Assembly (NCBI GenBank): GCA_015501585.1
Contig: JADNRY010000165.1
Span: forward strand, 80,292-144,291
DNA: 64,000 nucleotides
Source of the DNA: Rhodocollybia butyracea
Taxonomy: Eukaryota; Basidiomycota; Agaricomycetes; Agaricales; Omphalotaceae
Direction of reading: 5' to 3'
Of this stretch, positions 47,618-57,770 are shown piece by piece. Numbering within the stretch: position 1 is the stretch's first letter; the number at the start of each line of letters is the position of its first letter. The notes under the pieces were generated by a model. It made no database searches. It was not told where the DNA came from and worked only from the letters and a program-made list of their open reading frames with translations. The position numbers and the translations under genes are program-made.

Positions 47618-48715
47618 TCAAGCATGAAAATCAATATACTCCTCCTCTTCAAAGGGTGGACAAGTAGGATGAGCAGAAAAACCATAAGTATCAATAGGAG
47701 CAATGAAATGTGAAGAGATGTTATTGGGAGGATTGTGAGTGATGTGCGCAGTGTCATATGTGCGGTTAAGACACCAGTGCTTGACTTCCTCTGGCATGTC
47801 CTTGACACAGTTAGAAGCCTTGTGCGACATACCTCCACAACGGTGACAGCCATCCATAGACATATCGCACCAGCGATTTCCGCGACTGTCTATAAATCCT
47901 TGTCCATCTTCATGGCCGCTTCCATTGGAAGCTCCCCCTCTTCCTCCCCCTCTACCACTAAAACTTTCCCTAGTACCAGATCCATTCTGACTTCCTCCTT
48001 TACTTCCCTTTCGGAAAGCTGTAGCATAAGCATGAGCAGCCTCTACACGGGAGGATGGTTCAGATGGGTTATTAATCCCATCTAAAATTTCATCGGCTCT
48101 CTTCTCAGGGTCAAATGAAACCATAGCACTCTCAAGAACAGTGCGGCAGGTTTTAAGATTGGGCTCGCCAGTAGGTTGGGCGAGAAGAGATGTTTTCCAG
48201 GCCTCGAATGATGAATGAAGGTTCTGGAGCATGATATCCTTGTGATAACTATCAGAGATTGTTTCACCGGAAGGGAGTAGTGCCTGAAGACGAGCACGCA
48301 TATCATCCAAAGCATCAAGATAGACTTTGGTTGGTTTAAGCGGATCATGCGTAATGCGGTGATAGGCAGCACGTGTAGCTGAACGTGAGGAAAATGATGA
48401 TTTTTCAAAATAGGAGACAAGTGCACTCCAGATTTCGGAAGCATTTGTCTTATCCTTGTAGATGTTTCGGCAGTCTCGATTAGTGAGGGATTTAATGATG
48501 GACGCAGCCTGTGAGTTGAGTCGATCCCATTCCTTGGCATCAGCAGCCTCTGATGGACGTGAAGTCAACCCTGTGGCAATCTTGGCGCTCTGACCATCTG
48601 CACTAAGCACCATTTGCAGAACATCCTCTTTCCAGTTGCTCCAGTCATCAGCATTTGTAGTGGAAAGTAGGGGAATGTTCCTTCCAAGATTAAGAAGAGC
48701 TGAAAGTGTGGCCAT
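47618..48715 (-). CDS. Copia-type Gag (copy 1)
   Basis: Uninterrupted 365-residue frame encoding the capsid-like protein of the gag-only element. An N-terminal UBN2-like region runs from NADDWSNWKEDVLQMVLSAD through EWDRLNSQAASIIKSL and SEIWSALVSYFEKSS to about residue 220. It is followed by a Gly/Ser/Arg-rich linker (GRGGGRGGASNGSG) and a zinc knuckle CHRCGGMSHKASNC (C-x2-C-x4-H-x4-C) near residue 295, then an acidic C-terminus. The stop is near the purine tract and 3' LTR. It should bind and package element RNA (known for Gag proteins). Movement would need enzymes supplied by a full-length relative, which is not in this window. Confidence 0.9.
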   Translation of the reverse strand: MATLSALLNLGRNIPLLSTTNADDWSNWKEDVLQMVLSADGQSAKIATGLTSRPSEAADAKEWDRLNSQAASIIKSLTNRDCRNIYKDKTNASEIWSALVSYFEKSSFSSRSATRAAYHRITHDPLKPTKVYLDALDDMRARLQALLPSGETISDSYHKDIMLQNLHSSFEAWKTSLLAQPTGEPNLKTCRTVLESAMVSFDPEKRADEILDGINNPSEPSSRVEAAHAYATAFRKGSKGGSQNGSGTRESFSGRGGGRGGASNGSGHEDGQGFIDSRGNRWCDMSMDGCHRCGGMSHKASNCVKDMPEEVKHWCLNRTYDTAHITHNPPNNISSHFIAPIDTYGFSAHPTCPPFEEEEYIDFHA

Positions 48716-48843
48716 AGTGAATGAATATGAGTCGTTGAAAAGGGATTGGGGATGGGATGATGAAATGAGTGAGATTGAGTGATTGGGTGAAAAGTAAAGC
48801 TCCTAGATGATGAATAAAACTCCTAGATGTATAGTGTGGACAC

Positions 48844-48856
48844 GGGGCCCATAACC
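48844..48856 (-). other. Primer-binding site, copy 1
   Basis: GGTTATGGGCCCC directly follows the 5' LTR. It is complementary to the anticodon stem-loop of initiator tRNA-Met. Confidence 0.75.
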
Positions 48857-49022
48857 TGTTGGTTAATAAAGACTCCTAGACTCTTAGATGGCTCTGAGAT
48901 GGCTCTGAGATGGCGGTTCAAGACTACTATTAGATTGTTATCAAGGGTTGTAGTTACACATCATTTGTATATATGTGTTTGTCCACAGCCTCGATTGAGC
49001 AGCCCAGGATAAATATCCAACA
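48857..49022 (-). repeat. 5' LTR of gag-only copy 1
   Basis: 166 bp, TGTTGG...CCAACA. Confidence 0.9.
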
Positions 49023-49208
49023 CCTATGATGTATGTCTCATGTAAAGACGGCAATATTGAAAGAAAAAAGTTGCATTTGAAGTCAACGCGTATGGTAAGA
49101 TGCGGCCAGTACGCGTGTGAGTCACCTACATCAATGTCACCTTTGTTTGGTTGTAAACAAAATCACTCATGAGTATTTTTTCGAAAATGTGCTAGAATTT
49201 CCTAATCA

Positions 49209-49440
49209 GCTGTAATATCAATTATTGCACAGCCACCTTACATCAATGACTCGATATCAATCATTGCACAGCCGCCTTACATCAATGACTCAATATCAAT
49301 CATTGCACAGCATTCCGCAGTCAGGCTGACTGATCCACAGCATTTCCGCAGTTATGACTCAAAACTAGTCATTCCGCAGCATTTCCTAACTAGTACATAT
49401 CAAACAGTATATAAGAAGGCTAGATTTACCAATGTATGGT
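49209..49440 (+). promoter_or_regulatory. Repeat-rich promoter-like region
   Basis: Two and a half copies of a 39-bp unit (ATATCAATCATTGCACAGCC...TTACATCAATGACTC) are followed by CATTCCGCAG-type repeats and TATATAAG at 49408. This resembles the U3 part of an LTR driving transcription rightward into the hairpin array. A matching LTR was not found. Confidence 0.45.
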
Positions 49441-49515
49441 AAATGTATTATTTTTCTTAAATCCAAACCCCCACTTGTTTGCTGTTATCACTTGTGTGAA
49501 TCACCAGACCAACTC

Positions 49516-49873
49516 ATTGTATCTTGTTGAGCTATCTCCAAGCTACAATACACATTTATACATCTTGTTGAGCTAACTCCAAGTTGTATCCACTAACATT
49601 CACCTGTTGAGCTATCTCCTAGTGAATACTTCTCTAATTGCCACTTGTTGAGCTATCTCCGAGTTGCAACTTCCTATTACTTGTTGAGCTATCTCTGAGT
49701 ATTAGACATCACACTCACTACTACTTGTTGAGCTATCTCTGAGTATTAGACACCACACTCACTACTACTTGTCGAGCCATCTCCGAGTATTAGTTCTGAT
49801 TCACATTACTGCTTGTTGAGCCATCTCCAAGGGTAATCTTATTATTATTTGTTGAGCTATCTCCAAATAATAA
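49516..49873 (+). repeat. Array of nine hairpins with conserved loop
   Basis: Units at 49516-49549, 49558-49589, 49598-49627, 49638-49669, 49674-49705, 49718-49749, 49762-49793, 49805-49837 and 49842-49873. Each has a 12-nt loop close to TTGAGCTATCTC, closed by CTTG/CAAG or wobble variants (CTTG/CGAG, CTTG/TGAG). Outer stems differ between units yet pair within each: ATTGTA/TACAAT, ATACA/TGTAT, ATTCAC/GTGAAT, TTGC/GCAA, ATTAC/GTAAT, TTATTAT/ATAATAA. The G-T pairs are compatible with RNA pairing only for a plus-strand transcript. No coding frame crosses the array. Confidence 0.85.
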
Positions 49874-50061
49874 CTTCTGATTACAAACTAGTTACTAACT
49901 TTACTTGAGCCTAGTTGTTTGAGTATATATTTTTTGCCTAGCGGTTTCATTGAACAGAAAGGCTTGCTCTATAATCTCCATTAATTTCTCTTATCATTGT
50001 TACCACTGAGTTATGTACTGTGAAGGTTTGGACAAGACTATTGATTGAGTCATAACAATAA

Positions 50062-50152
50062 CAGGTGCCCGAGGTCCATATCCCGATTTGGCTCCATCAG
50101 TTTGGCTACATCAAAAATCATGATCCAACATGATAGCAGGCCCTTCTTGCTT
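50062..50152 (+). pseudogene. Second copy of the 35.4-kb gene fragment
   Basis: Inverse to 35385-35470. It reads EVHIPIWLHQFGYIKNHDPT and then a stop. Most differences from the other copy are CG-to-TG or CG-to-CA changes. Confidence 0.5.
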
Positions 50153-51351
50153 TCCATACGATAATGCATCCGCCATCCCGCGATGTTTGAGGAACTTGCA
50201 GGGATTATTCCAACATTTCCAGGACTCAATCCCAGGGAAAATTGCATTGGGCCAGATATAGTGAAATCGAGTAAGATCGTGGAATGTGTCAGGAGATGTC
50301 AATAAACTACCACGACAGATTAGGTCCGAAATATGAGCGGTTTCAGATATTTTTTCTGCTCACATCGGCTTCCATTGTGCCCCGTCTGTAAATACAATAC
50401 ATTATTCTTGTGATATCGGTTGCGATCATCTGCCATTGACCAGATGCAATAGGTGGGCCAGTATCCAGTTTCTCACTGCACTAAATTGGTTCAAATTTTG
50501 GAATATTTATATTTTTGAGATATGTACTCTACGTAGTGGCTAGCGAGTCTAATAAAGGTAGAGTATATGTATGAGAAGGGTCATTTAAAAGGCCAGCAAC
50601 TAATTGAAAAGATGTCTGTGGAATAAGGGAATAAAGCTAGATAGGACACACATGGCGCTGTAGTACGTTGCATCCAAAATGTACTCTCTGTGACATTTTT
50701 CAGTTGAGATGACCAGTCCTGTTAAGAAAATAACTTACGGGATGCACCAAACGTAGCAGGCTCGCTGAAATAGTACAGTCTAGAGGTCATGGAAAAGTAT
50801 ATGTCAGTTAAAGAAAAACAAAAAGAGTTGATTGATGTCCATACCTCCTTGAAGCCGAACTCATGCTCGCCCATGTTCGTCGAACTCAGCCCACGCTCAC
50901 CCACATTTGTTACTAATTGCACGTCTGTCTTCAATCTGAAGAGCACATGTTGACACATACAGCAAATACTCCAGAAAAAGTTTAAAGGAAAACATGGCGG
51001 GAAAGAAGAAGCAGAGTTGACCTGACAAAACATCAAGCCACTTTATATCTCACAGAGTCACACCATTTGGACCAATTAATCTTGTTGCCATGCTTGTTGC
51101 TCATTTGAGCAGAGAATGTATTGAAAGTAGATGTTGCACACTCTGACCAGAGCAGAACAGATGTATACACATAGCCATATCAGACGAGATATGACTGATA
51201 CCTATTTTGCTTACCTCACTCAGACCTCATTATATTTCAGCATATCTGACCCAAGGCGTTTTTCACTGAGACTCAATGCTGTTAAAAGTTGATGATCTTA
51301 TCATCATTGTGTTATCTATACATTCATGGATTAATGCCGTAACGCAAGCGC

Positions 51352-51377
51352 AAAAACCAGGAAGCTTCCTGGTTTTT
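51352..51377. repeat. Perfect 26-bp palindrome
   Basis: Arms AAAAACCAGGAAG and its inverse meet without a spacer. As RNA it would form a hairpin followed by a U run. Confidence 0.8.
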
Positions 51378-52869
51378 TATATTGACCTTTACATATGTCA
51401 CACGTGACACATTCTTTTACTGTACTGTTTCGACCAAGTGTTCACTTATGGGTCATTTTAGCCTGAAACAAACTGTTCACATCACGCACTCACATGTCAC
51501 TTTTGCTTGTGAACACCATGATGATGACCGAGTTAAAAAATGCGGTAAAATTGCCTAAAATTGCTCCTGTGGTCTGTGGACTGCATTATGGGTAGTATAT
51601 TAAACTTGTCAATAACATTAAGATATCCCTTGGATTCAGTAAAAGGTTTGAAGATCCTTGAAATAATATTTCTCTAAAATCAATAGCTACCGTGGTAAGT
51701 ATGTGGATTGATCATTTGTTTGCCTTTCCCTGCTTCCTCTTGGTAGAGATGTCCACGAGTCCGAGTCCAAGTAGACTCAGATCTGTTGTCCAAGTACTTG
51801 GGACCAAATTAGTGCTACTTGTGACCCGTGAGGATCCGTGGGAAACAAGTACTTACAAGTACTCACAGATCCAAATTTCACAAGTACTCACAAGTAACCC
51901 ATTGATACTAACTGTATTACTCAGTGGTAAGTAAAAAGATACAGTATAAAATATAAAGTAGTTCATGTTTTTGCCTCCTGTCAGAAGATTTTTGCCTGGA
52001 GGTAGGCCTTATATACTACAACACAGTTATTCCTACCTCTGTAAGTATTAGTAAGTACATCAGGATTCAGTAAGCAATGTCCAAGGAGAATCAGTTCTGG
52101 ATTGCCATGACATCATCATCAGATTGGCAACTACAACAGTAAGGGCCTGTTCGGCAACATGAATCTGGATTTTGTTGAAGGATTTTGTCAAAGGATTTTG
52201 TCAGGATTTGCCACCATATAAAAAGCCATCAGAAATTTGTAAGTATCACTGAGATCTGCCAATTGAGTGCTCCGTGTAAGTGCACATGTTGTCAGACATT
52301 TCTTCATGTTGACCTCAACAACCCGCTCGACGTCCAGGTCATGCCCGCCGCCATTAAATATGGCTTCTTCTTCAGGATCATTTAGTAAAGTCATTATGTT
52401 ACTCTACATTCTCTAAGCAATTATACACAAGTGAAATACACAAGTGAAATAACCTTAAAATAAGCTTGAGGGATGATGACCAGCAAGTGTTGGTCACTGT
52501 TGAGAGTGTTTTCTCTGTGTTCTAAGTTACAGGTACCTGTTCTGGAGATTATGATCTACCTGTTTTATGTCATGACCTGCCTTGCCTTATATCAGGGTAC
52601 ACTGTCACAGAAGCCTGAGGCCCACCCTTGCCTGGATACTATGATACTTATCATCCAATTTCGAAAAAATGAGGGTTTTTGATGGCAAAGTTTAAAGATC
52701 AATGAAGACTGATCTCCCAGGGGCTATCTAAATATATCTGAGACTCAGAATGAGTAGAGAACATATTAGGGTATCAGGGAATGAAAAGGATCAGCCTGAT
52801 CCATTGCAATCTGCATGTTATATCAAGCAATCTTTAGACTCAATGCTTTTCATTGACTTCCTTTTATGG

Positions 52870-53175
52870 ACATACAGCTTTGGCCTCATCCACTGCAATC
52901 AAAGGTCATCCAAAAAATATTTTGCAATCCAACCCCTTCCCACCACAGGATTGGCTTCATTTGTGGTGAGCAACCTATTCTATGTATAGAGAGGAGATAT
53001 GAATGCTTACCACATGTTATTGTGACAACCTCATGGAAAGGGTACAACCATTTTCTGTGTTCACTTTAGTCATTTCCCAGTTAGGTAGTAAAAACAGCTT
53101 TGACCTCATCCACTGCTAAATATTTGACACTTCTTAATTAGGAAATGAAAACAGCTTTGGCCTCATCCACCACTG
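52870..53175 (+). repeat. Three dispersed copies of a 22-bp word
   Basis: ACAGCTTTGGCCTCATCCAC (or a close variant) occurs near 52873, 53095 and 53151. The meaning is unknown. Confidence 0.6.
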
Positions 53176-53490
53176 CGAGGAATTGACCATTTGCACAGCC
53201 CGAAAATGCGAGGATTATGCTGAGTAAAGGTACAAATTACTCAGCATACACTCACATTTTTCCCAGGTAGAAAATGCTGCGTTTTTATTAAATTATCAGA
53301 CCGCGAAAGAGGCGCGAATCTTTATCAATTGCTCAGTTCAATTGCAATTGTAAAATTTTGTATAATCCCGGGCAGATGTTGTTAAAAATCCTCAACTCAT
53401 ACTCAACGCTGAAATTTTAAATATTCCTGACTTATACACAGTGCGAAAAATATGAGAAGTTATTAAAAAAGCCCACTGAGAAAATTTATG

Positions 53491-53590
53491 CCGACATCGC
53501 GATGTCACGACGAGGTGCCGTCGCACAGTCAAGGCGTCACGTCGTCGTGACGTCGCGACGTCAAGACAGTCACTGGCGTGATGTCGTGAT
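53491..53590. repeat. CpG-rich palindromic cluster
   Basis: This is a dense run of ACGTC/GACGT words, including the perfect palindrome TGACGTCGCGACGTCA at 53538-53553. It is an island of CpG in AT-rich DNA. Confidence 0.7.
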
Positions 53591-54431
53591 GTCTGTTGCG
53601 CACGGGCCTCCTGTTCCTGTGGAAGTTCCACAGTCACAAACTGAGAGCAAGTCTTGTCTCTGAACTTCTGTAATACTTAGACATGTTTGTAAAGTAAGAG
53701 CTCGCAGTGTGATTTATACAGACAGCAGAATTTTGCTGTCGGACACCAGGCACATTCCAGCATTCCTCCGCTGGCTGGATTTATAATCCAGATTGCAAAT
53801 GTCTGCAGGTGGACTCACGTCCTGGGCTGGTCAGGGACCGCTAAAGATTGGACTAAAGATTGGAAGAGCACTGAAGTAGGGCTTCCCCAATTTGAGCACA
53901 GTCTTGGAGTCATTGACGCGTTCGCCTCACCCCCCTTTACGAACATGAGGAACTACATAGATGAAGATATTTGTCTTTCAGGCATATTAACTTGAGGATA
54001 AATACATGATTCTTCTATAGCAAAATACATGCAAATCGAAGCGGATTCTTCCAGCCTTTCCTTCGCGTGGGTATCATGGTGTGTTGATAGGCTCACACCT
54101 GCTGGGTCGTCAAAGACGGTTTTTTCTTGCTATTGTACTATTGAAAGTGACCAGAAAGTGGCCGAATGTTGACGACAGACCTACCGCGTTTACCTTTCTC
54201 AAGAATGGAACCTCGCAGCGTAGCCTCATCGTTATTTCTCAGAACATTTCATTCTTGCATCCTAGCCACACCACGATCTACAGTTTCCCAACAAAAGATC
54301 TTCTCGCAGGCCCAGTTTCATTGAATTTCTACTCATAACTCATCCAACCTGCAAATCCACTTCGCTATTTGCCATCTCTCTTATCCATCCAATCTTACTC
54401 AATCAAGTAATTTGCCCACCTGCTAATCCCC

Positions 54432-54492
54432 CTTAATGGGACCTGTTAGACCCATTAATTGACTGTTTCTGGGTCTAACAGGTCTTATTAAG
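54432..54492. repeat. Hairpin with 23-bp arms
   Basis: CTTAATGGGACCTGTTAGAC... (54432-54454) pairs with 54470-54492 with two mismatches and a 15-bp loop. Confidence 0.8.
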
Positions 54493-54507
54493 ATGCTTGG
54501 CCGTACT

Positions 54508-54630
54508 ATGGCTAAATATCATAGAATATATCAGTAACTTCATATATTTCTTCATATTTCTCATTATAATTGGAGAATATGGCTAGATATCATAGAATAT
54601 ACGAGTAACTTTGTATATTTCATCAGTAAT
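54508..54630 (+). repeat. Direct repeat, 71-bp period
   Basis: ATGGCTAAATATCATAGAAT at 54508 recurs at 54579 as ATGGCTAGATATCATAGAAT, with similar downstream DNA. Confidence 0.75.
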
Positions 54631-54795
54631 AGGTACACCTACTCAGTAATCAGATCAGAACATCAATAGAACGATGTATTAAGACAAAGCAGTCTATATA
54701 TAGTAAGGTACTACAAGATAACAAGATGTAGAGCGCAGCACAAGTCCAAAAGTAGTAAAATACATGGTGCAGGACAATAACAAAACAAAAAATGC

Positions 54796-57180
54796 TTAAA
54801 CATCAGCATCGATATAGTCATCGGAGTCACCATCATCAAAGTCAGCAATTCCATCGGAAATAAAACCCTTCCCAGCCTTAGCAGCGCGACCAATAGTGGG
54901 GCGTTTCGACGATGATGCAACAGACTCAGAGTGTTTTGACGACGATGCAACAGGCTCTGCCCCTTTACCTTTCATGCTCCCTGTTTTTTCTACCCTCCTC
55001 TTCGATTTCTTCTTACCTGCATCCCTCTCATCCACCCCCTTCCCCTTGGATTTTTTCTTAACTGGAGCTCCTTCCATCTCGTCACTATTGTCATCATTGC
55101 CATCGCTCACAAGGCGTTTTCGTTTGTGAGTACCACCAGCGTCGCTCCGGCGTTTTTGAGACTTAGCGCTTGACTCTTCGTCGGCCTTACGAGCTGCGGC
55201 CCGATGTTCAGACGCTGTCAGTTTGCGCCAGTAAGCTGTGCCGCTCTTCCATGCCTCATAGAGAATCTTGGCAGGCTCCGCCTTCGTGATAGTCTGAGGA
55301 GAGGCAAAGTCGACACCAACAGGCCACCCTACAATTTTAACCTTGTGAGCCACTACGATTTTCACATCAAACTGGCTGTAAGACATGAGGACGTTGTGCA
55401 ACCCTGTGATTTCCCCTGCAAAATCAAGCACTAAATTAGCAGTTAAGTGAAGGCGAAAAATTCGCTTACGAAGTGAACGCAAAATTAACTGAACTGATTC
55501 CGAATTCATTTTTGAGACTGAAAGAAACTTCTTGCCCACTGCAGGCTTGATCGGTACTATGAATGAGGTAGAGAGAAAAGCGACCACTTACATTCCTCTT
55601 TCTCGCAGACATATGAGTCCCATAAGTTCATGAAACCCTGAATACTAACACCGGATTTCTCGCGAAGAAAGCCATCGGCAGGCCCACATCCGAAGAAGGC
55701 AGGCTGAGCTTTAGAATCGAAAAACCCTCGGCCCATGATGCCAAAGGTGTTGACACGGCTGCGTTCATAAGCATATTCACACTGGATAAAGATTATTAGT
55801 ATCAAAACAAGCACGTAACCAACAGACGCACCTGGTTCTGCAAGAGAACCAACGACTTTGAAGCCGCCTGTGTTGCCGCTTTGGTGGAGACGCGGCCCAC
55901 TACATCAGCTGCGTCTTCAGCTTTCTCATCGTCAAATTTATCACGCCAGATTTGCATCCGCTCGGGTGACTTGAGAGCTTCCTGCCAAACCTCATCCTCC
56001 CGGAGTGCTTCTCGAACTTCATCAGGCATTAGGCGTCGATTTTTTGGTAAGCCTGTAAAATGATAAAAACAAATGTTAGAAATACCCTCATAAAGAGAAA
56101 AAAAGTGGAAGCCATACCGCCGTTCAGCTCTAAACTCTTGAAATGCATGGCGATGTTGTAGTCAGAGGTTCTCCTGTTATCCTTAATCGGCGCTTTGTGA
56201 AGCGCCAGCTGCTTAACGCGTTCAAGGCCGACTTCATGTTCTTCTGCCAATGCCTCAAATTTTTCTTCCTGCTCGTCTAACGCTTCAGTGATAGCCTGTA
56301 GCAACGCCTGTTGCTTCTCCAGCGATTGCTTCCTGGCTGACTTTCGTTCAGCAGGACCCATAGGAGCCCGCTTTTGCTTTTGCTTTTGCTTTTGCTTGTC
56401 GACCTCAATGCTTGCATCTCGTGCTGAAGATGGAATCCGAGATGGAACAGGGGAAGGGGCCGGGGATATACTCTGGTGACGAGGAGGTTGGCGGAGTGGG
56501 ATGCGGCCAGGGGACAGACTCTGGCGATGAGCAGAAGATTGGCGATTATTGTTGGGCGTTGGAGATTTATTTCGATGTTCTGCTTGGGGAGAAGCGGGGC
56601 GAGAAAGAGCAGTCTGGGAGTCCTGCGGTGTGTCTTGAGATTGGCGGTTCAGCGATGTGGGGCGCATGAGGCCACAAGTACGAGTTACATCCACGCCGTT
56701 ATCAAGTTTGTCAAGAAAGTCTTCCACGCCGGTACTCTCAGTTGAACGAGCCGGGACGCGTCGACTTTCCTGGGTGCACTGATCTGTGCAGAAAGAATAA
56801 ATATTGTAGCATTATGGGGAGGAAGAATACCTACCAATCAATGCCTGAGTGGACGCAGAAACTTCGACAGCTTTCCGAGCTGCAGCAGACTGAGCATCCA
56901 CTGGATTGTTTAACACTGGGGTTTGCCAACTAAGTTCAGGCATATGAGCTTGGGAGAGAAAAGCGCTGGATTTGTGGAATTCTGCAGTGCCAAAGTTGAT
57001 ACAGATGAAGCGACGTGATGGAAACCTGGTTGCAAAAGTTTGAAAAGCGAAAAAATGAAAGCGCAGGTGGCGTGAACTAAGACTCGTGGTTAGAACCTCT
57101 GTTACGTGTAACAGACTTTCAGCTTACCTTTGAGCTTTTCTGTCACCTTCGACATCGCTGTAGTCGATATCCAGCACCAT
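54796..57180 (-). CDS. Agaricomycete lineage-expanded nuclear-type protein, unknown function
   Basis: Seven exons join in consistent phase: 57128-57180, 56835-57025, 56118-56783, 55832-56052, 55592-55781, about 55486-55556, then to 54796 (the intron near 55415-55485 is my reading of GTAAGC...TTGCAG). The start MVLDIDYSDVEGDRKAQR leads to FPSRRFICINFGTAEFHK and VDAQSAAARKAVEVSAS. A Pro/Ser/Gln-rich disordered region and a coiled coil (EEKFEALAEEHEVGLERVK) follow. Then NIAMHFKSLELNGGLPKNRR with an HMG-box-like feel, ADGFLREKSGVSIQGFMNLW, VGWPVGVDFASP and LYEAWKSGTAYWRKLTASEH. A Lys/Ser-rich acidic tail with KKKSKGKG and KKKSKRR is probably nuclear. I recognise this layout from many Agaricomycete genomes near mobile DNA, but know no function. 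Confidence 0.75.
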
Positions 57181-57463
57181 AACTTGCGGAATGGATGAAG
57201 ATCCCAGCATCGAAGAAGAGCGTAAGTCATATGACATGTCATATGTTCGTGACATACAACAATATAAATAACGGAAATTTCAGGGCCGTATACCCGCCAT
57301 CTTCTCTCACTACGAGTCGATGCTGCAGAGAAGGTATTAGCTGGGGAAGAACCCGCCGATGGTATGTTTTACTCTCTACTTCATCCTATGTCATTCCCAC
57401 AAAATAGTATTAGCATTACAAGAATTTTATGTTGCTTCGCGGGCACTAATTTTACCGGAAATC

Positions 57464-57629
57464 TGTTGGATATTTATCCTGGGCTGCTCAATCGAGGCTG
57501 TGGATAAACACATATATACAAATGATGTGTAACTACAACCCTTGATAACAATCTAATAGTAGTCTTGAACCGCCATCTCAGAGCCATCTCAGAGCCATCT
57601 AAGAGTCTAGGAGTCTTTATTAACCAACA
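57464..57629 (+). repeat. 5' LTR of gag-only copy 2
   Basis: 166 bp, TGTTGG...CCAACA. Confidence 0.95.
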
Positions 57630-57642
57630 GGTTATGGGCCCC
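57630..57642 (+). other. Primer-binding site, copy 2
   Basis: GGTTATGGGCCCC, complementary to the anticodon half of initiator tRNA-Met. Confidence 0.75.
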
Positions 57643-57770
57643 GTGTCCACACTATACATCTAGGAGTTTTATTCATCATCTAGGAGCTTTACTTTTCACC
57701 CAATCACTCAATCTCACTCATTTCATCATCCCATCCCCAATCCCTTTTCAACGACTCATATTCATTCACT

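Larger units (their letters stand above)
47415..49022 (-). mobile_element. Gag-only LTR retrotransposon, copy 1
   Basis: A complete non-autonomous element. LTRs are at 47415-47569 (155 bp) and 48857-49022 (166 bp, differing by one 11-bp GAGATGGCTCT unit). They start TGTTGG and end CCAACA. The 5-bp target duplication is CCTAT (47410-47414, 49023-49027). Next to the 5' LTR on the coding strand is GGTTATGGGCCCC (48844-48856), a primer site matching the anticodon-loop half of initiator tRNA-Met, as in Drosophila copia. A purine tract (AGAGGGGGAG) precedes the 3' LTR. Only a gag gene lies between; no protease, integrase or reverse transcriptase. Confidence 0.9.
47219..49215. mobile_element. Inverted-repeat element hosting a gag-only LTR element
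   Basis: TTACAGCTGATTAGG..TTCTAGCACATTTTC at the left and its inverse at the right match over about 85 bp (to AACCAAACAAAG). The LTR element 47415-49022 lies inside. Without it, this element would be about 390 bp. Its left end abuts the foldback element; no target duplication was identified. Confidence 0.6.
50153..54431. other. No supported gene
   Basis: Short frames only. Probable transposon debris: a GGGCCTGTTCGG-type end at 52143 and GAGTCCGAGTCCAAGTAG at 51751, each without a partner end. Confidence 0.5.

Noticed and set aside
49516..49873. CRISPR-like array
   Set aside because: Repeats are hairpins with changing arms, spacers are 4-15 bp and uneven, and the DNA is fungal nuclear. It does not fit a CRISPR array.
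49209..50061. Complete solo LTR containing the hairpin array
   Set aside because: TG...ACA ends and a U3-like repeat region exist, but no second LTR, no clear target duplication, and no convincing primer site with the expected TGG were found.
51735..51935. hAT end with GAGTCC repeats, or a gene in this frame
   Set aside because: Only one end-like motif is visible, and the 80-codon frame is low in coding character.
52143..52160. MITE starting GGGCCTGTTCGG
   Set aside because: No inverse partner end was found nearby, so an element cannot be delimited.
53392..53637. Minus-strand 81-codon gene
   Set aside because: The frame is open because of the palindromic CpG-rich cluster; no start context, exons or family were seen.
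57474..57659. Short frame in the LTR (also at 48827-49012)
   Set aside because: It lies wholly in LTR and leader sequence, is opposite to gag, and has no family features.
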